DNA of 56,208 bases from Cytophagales bacterium (GTDB taxonomy: Bacteria; Bacteroidota; Bacteroidia; Cytophagales; Bernardetiaceae), in assembly GCA_013299045.1 (NCBI GenBank), contig JAAFJX010000025.1, positions 1 through 56,208 of the forward strand, written 5' to 3'. The notes below the pieces were generated by a model. It saw only the letters and a program-made list of their open reading frames with translations. It was not told the origin of the DNA and ran no database searches. The position numbers and the translations under genes are program-made. This document shows positions 50,842 to 56,208 of this stretch, piece after piece (the first letter of the stretch is position 1; each line of letters opens with the position of its first letter).

Positions 50842-52302
50842 ATGCAAACACTGCAAAGTATCTTTAAGGGCATCGTGCTCAAAGGCTTAAACTCCGAAAA
50901 AGCGCAAACCATTGTTGCAAACCTCTGCATAGACTCGCGGCGCGTGCAGCCCCAGGCACTCTTCGTTGCCATTAAAGGCACAGCACAAGACGGCCATGCT
51001 TATATTGATGCCGCAGTAAGAGCTGGCGCAGTAGCCATTCTTTGTGAAGAGATGCCTCCCGAGGTCATACAACAAAAAGTTATCTGTTTGCAGGTTAGCG
51101 ACACAAGCGAAGTTTTAGGTTTGGCTGCTGCCAATTTTTTTGGAAACCCCTCCCAAAAAATGAATGTGGTAGGGGTTACTGGCACGAATGGCAAAACTAC
51201 CAGCGTAACACTCCTTGCAGACCTCTACGAAGCGCTCGGTTACCGTGTGGGCATGATTGGCACGGTAGAAAACCGCATTGCAGGACAGCGCCATACAGCC
51301 ACCCATACCACGCCCGATGCCATACAGCTACAAGCGCTGCTAGCCAAAATGCTTGAGGCCGACTGTACACACGTTTTTATGGAAGTCAGCTCACACGCCA
51401 TAGCTCAGCGCCGCATTGCCGGTTTGTGCTTCAGAGCAGCTGCCTTTACCAATCTCACACACGACCACCTGGACTACCACGGCACTTTTGCCAATTATTT
51501 GGCTGCCAAAAAGCGCCTGTTTGACGACTTGCCCAAAGAGGCTTTCGCGCTCACCAATAACGACGACAAAAATGGTTCGGTGATGCTCCAAAACTGTTCT
51601 GCAAGCCGCTTGTCTTATAGCCTGAAAAGACTGGCCAACTTCAAAGGAAAAATTATCAGCAACAGTTTTGAAGGACTAGAGTTGGAAATCAACGAGCAAC
51701 GCGCCAGCTTTATGCTGACAGGGGAGTTTAATGCCTACAACCTCCTCTTAGTGTATGGCGTAGCGGTGCAAATGGGCGAAGAACCCAACACCATTTTGCA
51801 AAAGTTATCCGCTCTGGGTGGCGCAAAAGGCCGTTTTGAACGCTTGATTTCTCCGCAAAGAGTCTTTGGTATTGTGGACTACGCCCACACTCCCGACGCA
51901 CTTGAAAACGTTTTGCAGACCATTCTGAAAGGAAAAAATGCCCAGCAGCGCGTGATAACGGTAGTGGGTTGTGGTGGAAACCGCGATGCTACCAAACGGC
52001 CAAAAATGGCAAAGATAGCTGCTCAGATGAGCCAAAAAGTACTATTGACTTCTGATAATCCACGCTTTGAAGAACCAGAAGCCATTTTGGCAGATATGAA
52101 AGCAGGGCTTGATGATAATGATTTAGACAAAACCGAACTGATACTAGACCGCCGCCTAGCCATTCAGCGGGCTGTTGTTCTAGCTAAAGGGCAAGACATC
52201 ATTCTTATTGCTGGCAAAGGGCATGAAAATTATCAGGAAGTGGCTGGTGTCAAGCATCATTTTGACGATTTAGAGGAGCTCAAGAAGGCTTTTGGGCTTT
52301 AA
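50842..52302 (+). CDS. murE: UDP-MurNAc-tripeptide ligase MurE (meso-diaminopimelate-adding)
   Basis: MurE adds the third residue of the peptidoglycan stem peptide using ATP. The 486-residue protein (start MQTLQSIFKG at 50842) has the P-loop VVGVTGTNGKTT (near residue 110), the TTHTTPDAIQLQ substrate segment, VFMEVSSHAI, NLTHDHLDYHGTF, GIVDYAHTPDAL, VVGCGGNRDATKRPKM and the Asp405-Asn-Pro-Arg408 motif that selects meso-DAP. The last marks the wall as DAP-type. It has its own promoter and lies 23 kb from ftsI. The next gene starts 4 bases after its stop. Confidence 0.95.
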   Translation: MQTLQSIFKGIVLKGLNSEKAQTIVANLCIDSRRVQPQALFVAIKGTAQDGHAYIDAAVRAGAVAILCEEMPPEVIQQKVICLQVSDTSEVLGLAAANFFGNPSQKMNVVGVTGTNGKTTSVTLLADLYEALGYRVGMIGTVENRIAGQRHTATHTTPDAIQLQALLAKMLEADCTHVFMEVSSHAIAQRRIAGLCFRAAAFTNLTHDHLDYHGTFANYLAAKKRLFDDLPKEAFALTNNDDKNGSVMLQNCSASRLSYSLKRLANFKGKIISNSFEGLELEINEQRASFMLTGEFNAYNLLLVYGVAVQMGEEPNTILQKLSALGGAKGRFERLISPQRVFGIVDYAHTPDALENVLQTILKGKNAQQRVITVVGCGGNRDATKRPKMAKIAAQMSQKVLLTSDNPRFEEPEAILADMKAGLDDNDLDKTELILDRRLAIQRAVVLAKGQDIILIAGKGHENYQEVAGVKHHFDDLEELKKAFGL

Positions 52303-52306
52303 AACC

Positions 52307-53770
52307 ATGCGCCTGCTTGTTCTCCTTTTTTTGATATGCCTGTCCGCCTGGCCAATAAGCGTTGCAAATGCCCTTTCAGAGCAAGATAAGCGCGTTTATG
52401 CAGACATCATGGCGCTCCGCCAAACGCCCATTGTTTGGCAACTCAAGCAAAGAAAAGATGCAGATGCTGGTTTTTTGCTCGCTTTCAAAGATGCACTTTA
52501 CCTTATTTTTACAGAAGATTACAGCCAGTACGAGGTTCATCTGGCGCGGATAGAGCAGCAAATAGACCTGCAAAATATGCGAAAAAACACCTCTGAAAAG
52601 GCTTTTTTTTGTTATACAGAACTCCTAACGCTTTCTGCTTTGGTCAAGTTGCGCTTTGAAAACAAACTGGCCGCTATCTGGGCGCTCCGAAAGGCGTTTC
52701 AGGAGCTCGAGGTTTTTAGGCAAAAATACCCTAAGAGCCATCTCCCACTCAAAAACTTAGGCGCGTTAAATATTTTAACAGCTTCTACGCCAGCTCGTTA
52801 CCAATGGGCTCTCAAACTGATTGGCTTACAGGGCAACAATAAAAAAGGTTTGGCTATGTTAGATTCTGCCGCACTCGGCGCAGACCCACGTGCACTTCAG
52901 GCCGCGCTCTATAAGGCATTGATAAAAACTTACATGACCAAAAACAACGCGGCTAATGAGGTGGAGAAACTCATGAAAGCCTATCCAGAGCATATTCCTG
53001 TCCTTTTTGCGGCAGGCGTGGTTGCTTTAAAAAATAAGCAAACGGATAAGGCACAACAACTTTTTCTTAAACTGATTCTTAACGCTGACAGAATCCCTTA
53101 CGCACACTACCTACTAGCAGAAACTTATCTATATGGTCTTGAAACGCAAAAAGCCAAGGTGCATTACACCCTTTTCTTGAAGATGTACAAAGGCAAAAAT
53201 TACCGCAAAGATGCGCATTTTAAATTTTTTTTAGCCTTATATCTTGAAAACCCCGTTTTAAGCCTTTCTGAGCGCAACAGTCATGCCCAGCTCATCAATA
53301 GCAGCGGCCTGCAAGCCACCGAACAAGACCAGTACGCTGCCAAAGTGGGTGTAAATTTAGTGAACTTTAGCGCAAATTCGCTGATAAAGGCTCGTTTACT
53401 TTATGATGGCGGCTATTATAGCAGGGCTTTGATTTTGCTAAATAGCACCGAAACAACTCAATGGGCGGCATCTAGCCCACAAATGGTAGAGTTTTATTAC
53501 CGCAAAGGGCTTATCTTTTTGAACACCGGCCAAACCGAAGAAGCCCGTAGCGAATTAGAAAGAGCCTATCTGCTGGGCAAAGAACTCCCGCACTTCTACG
53601 CAGCCAATGCCGCACTTCAACTGGGCGTAATCTGCCAAAACCATTACAAAGACCGAGAAAAAGCCATTTTCTATTGGCAAGCCGTGTTGAATACTCCCGA
53701 GCATGAGTACAAGAACACGTTAGACGATAAAGCAACACAGTATCTCAAACAAATTGCCAAACAAAAGTAA
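52307..53770 (+). CDS. Secreted TPR-repeat protein
   Basis: The 487-residue product starts at the ATG at 52307 (MRLLVLLFLICLSAWPISVANA, signal peptide), 4 bases after murE, so the two are probably co-transcribed. The mature part is all helical with degenerate TPR units (PVLFAAGVVALKNKQTDKAQQ, PYAHYLLAETYLYGLETQKAK, VEFYYRKGLIFLNTGQTEEAR, YAANAALQLGVICQNHYKD). No catalytic motif is seen. It could be a scaffold in the envelope, possibly linked to the cell wall by its neighbour, but that is only guilt by association. Confidence 0.8.
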   Translation: MRLLVLLFLICLSAWPISVANALSEQDKRVYADIMALRQTPIVWQLKQRKDADAGFLLAFKDALYLIFTEDYSQYEVHLARIEQQIDLQNMRKNTSEKAFFCYTELLTLSALVKLRFENKLAAIWALRKAFQELEVFRQKYPKSHLPLKNLGALNILTASTPARYQWALKLIGLQGNNKKGLAMLDSAALGADPRALQAALYKALIKTYMTKNNAANEVEKLMKAYPEHIPVLFAAGVVALKNKQTDKAQQLFLKLILNADRIPYAHYLLAETYLYGLETQKAKVHYTLFLKMYKGKNYRKDAHFKFFLALYLENPVLSLSERNSHAQLINSSGLQATEQDQYAAKVGVNLVNFSANSLIKARLLYDGGYYSRALILLNSTETTQWAASSPQMVEFYYRKGLIFLNTGQTEEARSELERAYLLGKELPHFYAANAALQLGVICQNHYKDREKAIFYWQAVLNTPEHEYKNTLDDKATQYLKQIAKQK

Positions 53771-53789
53771 AGTTCCATAAAACGAAAAA

Positions 53790-53810
53790 AATCCACCTTG
53801 GGGGTGGATT
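53790..53810. terminator. Terminator between the TPR gene and the tRNA
   Basis: AATCCACC (53790-53797) pairs with GGTGGATT (53803-53810). On the minus strand the stem is followed by seven T, so it terminates the tRNA transcript. On the plus strand the T tract is weaker, but it can end the TPR gene too. Confidence 0.8.
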
Positions 53811-53822
53811 CTTAACTTGTAG

Positions 53823-53895
<73 letters not shown>

Positions 53896-53918
53896 TCGTT
53901 GTTGCGTTAATCGCGGTG

Positions 53919-53949
53919 CAAAGGTAAGATGATGTTTTTACTTTGCAAA
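53919..53949 (-). promoter_or_regulatory. Promoter of the initiator tRNA
   Basis: Minus-strand TTTG (53949-53946) and TACCTTTG (53926-53919) are spaced by exactly 19 bases. The -7 box ends 23 bases before the tRNA 5' end. Confidence 0.7.
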
Positions 53950-54039
53950 TGTTTTGATACTTTTTTTAGAATATATTTTTGAGTATGCTTATTGGCGCTC
54001 AAAAAATAGATGAATAAGCCGTCCCTCAAAGTATATATA

Positions 54040-54472
54040 GTCGTTCCATAAAATACATCTAAGGTGTTTATTGTCAGAAAATTAAACAATCATTTTATCT
54101 TTAAAACCTCTTAGTTTTTAGCCTATTTTGTCAAAAAACTGGCAAAACCTCAAGAGCTTCTTGCGGCCTGCACTGCCTCGCATCAGACAAAAGAGAATGG
54201 CTCAAATGTCAGAGGGTGAGATTTTCTGTGCAATTATGTTTTATAAGAGAGTGAATCAAAGAAAAAGCCATTCGCTGGTTTAGATGAAAAAAGTTATTTT
54301 TCATCTAAATTGGCCTTTTGCGAGGCTTGATTTTTTTGCTATGACCTACGGTCGGAACTTTCAGCTCGCGCTTCAGTTCTGCATCAAGGCAAAAAGTAGA
54401 GAGAAAAAGCCCAAAAAAATCATATAAATCAATTGATGTGCTTGTTCTTGTGCCGACTTTTTAAGGGACGAC
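54040..54472 (+). mobile_element. Repeat family A, copy 1: full-length MITE-like element
   Basis: A 433-bp copy with ends GTCGTTCCATAAAATA (left) and TTTTTAAGGGACGAC (right, reverse complement GTCGTCCCTTAAAAA). Flanks are TATATA and TAGCTA, only partly matching. A further end-like word GCCGTCCCTCAAAG lies just outside at 54018-54031. Interior landmarks are shared by all copies. No coding frame. Confidence 0.75.
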
Positions 54473-54516
54473 TAGCTAAAGTCTATTGAAAGGATTTTTC
54501 CCGATACGACTAATCA

Positions 54517-55842
54517 TTATTCCCCCTTTTCAAGGTCGTAGCTTTCGCGAATGTGCTTCATGTGCCAACCTGCAGCCTCTGCAAAATCACCATAAGACGC
54601 TTTTTTGAGCATACTGTAGGCTTTTCTGTACTCTTTAAGCTCCAGATAAGCAAAAGCCAAAAGCATGAAAGATTTGCTTTTGATATCCGCCGTCAGTTTA
54701 TCTACTTTAACCATAGGTTCTAGTAAGTCCGCTGCCTCGTTTGGCTTTTTCAGCAACAACAAATTGGCAGCCTGCACCATATACATTTCATGCTGTAATG
54801 GATTCAACACCAAGTATTCCCTTACCTTGTCAAGACTTTTAGGATAGTTGCCCGCGTTAAAATGCAGCATAGTGAGTTCAGCAAGCCTAGGGCTTAGCTT
54901 ATCTTTGGGCAAGTCTTCCTTCCAACCTTTTTCTAGTTCTTCTAAACGCGGTTTTTGCACGTCGCTCTGAACTCTGTAAATCTCTGAGCGCAGCATACGT
55001 GCCTTTTGATTATTGCTATCCAGCTTAATTGCCAAAGTAAGGGCTTCCATGCTTTGGCCATAGAGATATGTTTTGAAATAAGTATCGCCTATTCCGTAAT
55101 GAAAGTCCGAGGTAAAAAACTTTTGTAAACTCACATATTCCTCGTCTATCATGTGTTTGAGAGCCTCGCGCATTGGCGCATATTGGCCTAAATTGAAATG
55201 CGCACGGGTTTTTTGATAGTAATACTTAGAAAATTCAGGAAAGGGCTTATTCTGAGGTAACTGCGCCACCACTTTGCTAATTGCGGCAAGTGCAGCCTCA
55301 TAGTTACCCATAACGTTTTGGTATTCGGCTTCAAAAAACAAAAGGTCAAAGTGTTCAGGATTAGCCTTTTGAGCCTCTTTGAGATAACCGCCTGCTTTGC
55401 GCATCTTATTCTGGATATGCAACAAATTCAGAATATTCAGATAACAGGAAAGTTTATAATCGTTAGAAAGACTCTGTGCTGCTGCTTTTTCAAAATAAAG
55501 TGCAGCATTATCCACCGACTGGGCGGTGGCGTGTAAATTTGCGAGGGTTTCCAGCGATGAGGTATCTTTGGGGTGTTCGAGGCTTACCTTTTCAAAACAA
55601 GTAATAGCCTGCTTAACCTCAAACATATTCAAATAACACTGGCACTTAATGGTTTTGTACGAAAGATTCTGAGGTTCAAGAGCTACAGCCGCATCATAAG
55701 CAGCTATGGCCTCTTTGTATTGCCCTTTTTCACGAAGGGTCTCTGCTTTGATGTATGCGTCCATACCAGCAGGGCGCTCTTGAGCAGTCGCTTTTCCTAA
55801 AAGGAAAGTAGTTAAAAAAAACAAAAATATTGTACTTTTCAT
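54517..55842 (-). CDS. Secreted TPR-repeat protein
   Basis: The 441-residue product begins at the ATG at 55842 (MKSTIFLFFLTTFLLGKATAQ, signal peptide). A longer frame from 55875 is excluded because the -7 box at 55873-55880 overlaps its start. The mature protein is made of TPR repeats throughout (AETLREKGQYKEAIAAYDAAV, VKQAITCFEKVSLEHP, YGQSMEALTLAIKLDSNNQ, AYLELKEYRKAYSMLKKA). No other domain is seen, so it is probably a protein-protein scaffold in the periplasm or at the outer membrane. Monocistronic. Family A copy 1 lies between it and the tRNA. Confidence 0.82.
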   Translation of the reverse strand: MKSTIFLFFLTTFLLGKATAQERPAGMDAYIKAETLREKGQYKEAIAAYDAAVALEPQNLSYKTIKCQCYLNMFEVKQAITCFEKVSLEHPKDTSSLETLANLHATAQSVDNAALYFEKAAAQSLSNDYKLSCYLNILNLLHIQNKMRKAGGYLKEAQKANPEHFDLLFFEAEYQNVMGNYEAALAAISKVVAQLPQNKPFPEFSKYYYQKTRAHFNLGQYAPMREALKHMIDEEYVSLQKFFTSDFHYGIGDTYFKTYLYGQSMEALTLAIKLDSNNQKARMLRSEIYRVQSDVQKPRLEELEKGWKEDLPKDKLSPRLAELTMLHFNAGNYPKSLDKVREYLVLNPLQHEMYMVQAANLLLLKKPNEAADLLEPMVKVDKLTADIKSKSFMLLAFAYLELKEYRKAYSMLKKASYGDFAEAAGWHMKHIRESYDLEKGE

Positions 55843-55872
55843 AGATGCAAAAGCAGTTTTTGGGATAGACAA

Positions 55873-55880
55873 CAAAGTTA
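55873..55880 (-). promoter_or_regulatory. -7 box of the TPR gene
   Basis: Minus-strand TAACTTTG, 30 bases before the ATG at 55842. Confidence 0.5.
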
Positions 55881-55998
55881 TTAAAAAACTAGCAATTTAT
55901 TTTACTCAATCGGGCGCTTTTTACATTGGTCAGTTAAAATATCTTTACAAACTACAATTTCTTATAGTTGGAAAAATATAAAAATGAAGGCATTCCAT

Positions 55999-56067
55999 CC
56001 CCCCCCCAAAAAAAAACTAAAAACGGTGCTTTCTGAACTTCCGAGGAAGCGCACAAAACACCGTTTT
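55999..56067 (-). terminator. Terminator of the probable T9SS cargo gene, with adjoining C9/A9 tract
   Basis: On the minus strand AAAACGGTG (56067-56059) and CACCGTTTT (56028-56020) form a 9-bp stem after the stop codon of the partial gene, followed by TAG and a T9 run. The plus strand shows C9 then A9 (55999-56016), an unusually long pair of homopolymers. Confidence 0.7.
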
Positions 56068-56096
56068 GATTTATTCTATCGTGTTTTATTCAAAAA

Positions 56097-56208
56097 CTAC
56101 TCTACTTTAGAGATTGTTTTGAATACCTGACCGATACTCGTACTGATTTTGAGGTTGTAAGCGGCATTAGCCAAACTGCTCAGGTCAATTTCAGCTTTGC
56201 TGGTAGTG
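56097..56208 (-). CDS. C-terminal end of a probable T9SS cargo protein, N-terminus outside the window
   Basis: Only the last 36 or so residues are visible, ending at a TAG at 56097-56099. They read AEIDLSSLANAAYNLKISTS, then IGQVFKTISKVE. The pattern of a Leu-Ala-Asn-x-x-Tyr turn followed by two hydrophobic strands and a basic end is that of the type A sorting domain of the Bacteroidota type IX secretion system, so the protein is probably exported to the surface. Everything else about it lies outside the window. Confidence 0.75.
   Translation of the reverse strand, partial: TTSKAEIDLSSLANAAYNLKISTSIGQVFKTISKVE

Overview
The window reads as a chromosomal segment of a member of the Bacteroidota, most likely of the Cytophaga side of the phylum. 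The grounds are the promoters, which nearly all carry the Bacteroidota -7 box TAnnTTTG, often with TTTG 19-21 bases upstream. Shine-Dalgarno sequences are absent. There are many Sec-secreted and lipoprotein genes, a TonB receptor, a C-terminal domain that looks like a type IX secretion (T9SS) signal, a PASTA-containing FtsI and a YtxH protein. The species cannot be named from sequence alone.

Layout. 1-3062 (-): secreted beta-helix protein, cut by the window edge. 3669-6136 (+): a membrane protein and a YtcJ-type amidohydrolase lipoprotein. 6247-11425 (-): an envelope operon of a Wzc-like tyrosine kinase, a TMTC-like membrane/TPR protein and a TlpA-like thioredoxin; ybeY lies just upstream. 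12056-16578: a TonB receptor converging on a YfiR / CHASE8-like hybrid histidine kinase pair. 17061-32243: housekeeping genes (purL, rho, an LpoA-like lytic/transport-type protein, a GNAT enzyme, ftsI, gdhA, panC, a YtxH protein) separated by repeat-rich intergenic DNA. 32354-34513 (-): rnr. 50842-53770 (+): murE and a TPR protein. 53823-53895 (-): initiator tRNA. 54517-56208 (-): a TPR protein and the last residues of a probable T9SS cargo.

The centrepiece is 34919-49854 (-), a polymorphic toxin locus of RHS type. It holds an upstream SpvB/YD-type shell gene, a DUF6443-like RHS gene, and then a chain of cassettes. Each cassette is a partial RHS core copy, a different C-terminal tip, and a small gene overlapping or touching the tip's stop codon (the probable immunity gene). 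Four tip/immunity pairs are visible. A fifth core remnant lies behind an Rpn-type PD-(D/E)XK nuclease gene. The leading RHS gene is broken by an 86-bp palindromic element and flanking deletions. However, a 726-bp direct repeat with one mismatch links it in frame to cassette 2, so a single recombination would delete 2,212 bp and rebuild an intact RHS protein carrying tip 2.

Intergenic DNA carries undescribed repeats. Family A is a miniature element of about 430-460 bp with terminal inverted repeats and one clear 6-bp target duplication (six copies, mostly fragments). Families B and C lie around 19.5, 25.0 and 50.0 kb; C runs directly into the first codons of the RHS shell gene. A third short element (E) is found only inside RHS remnants.
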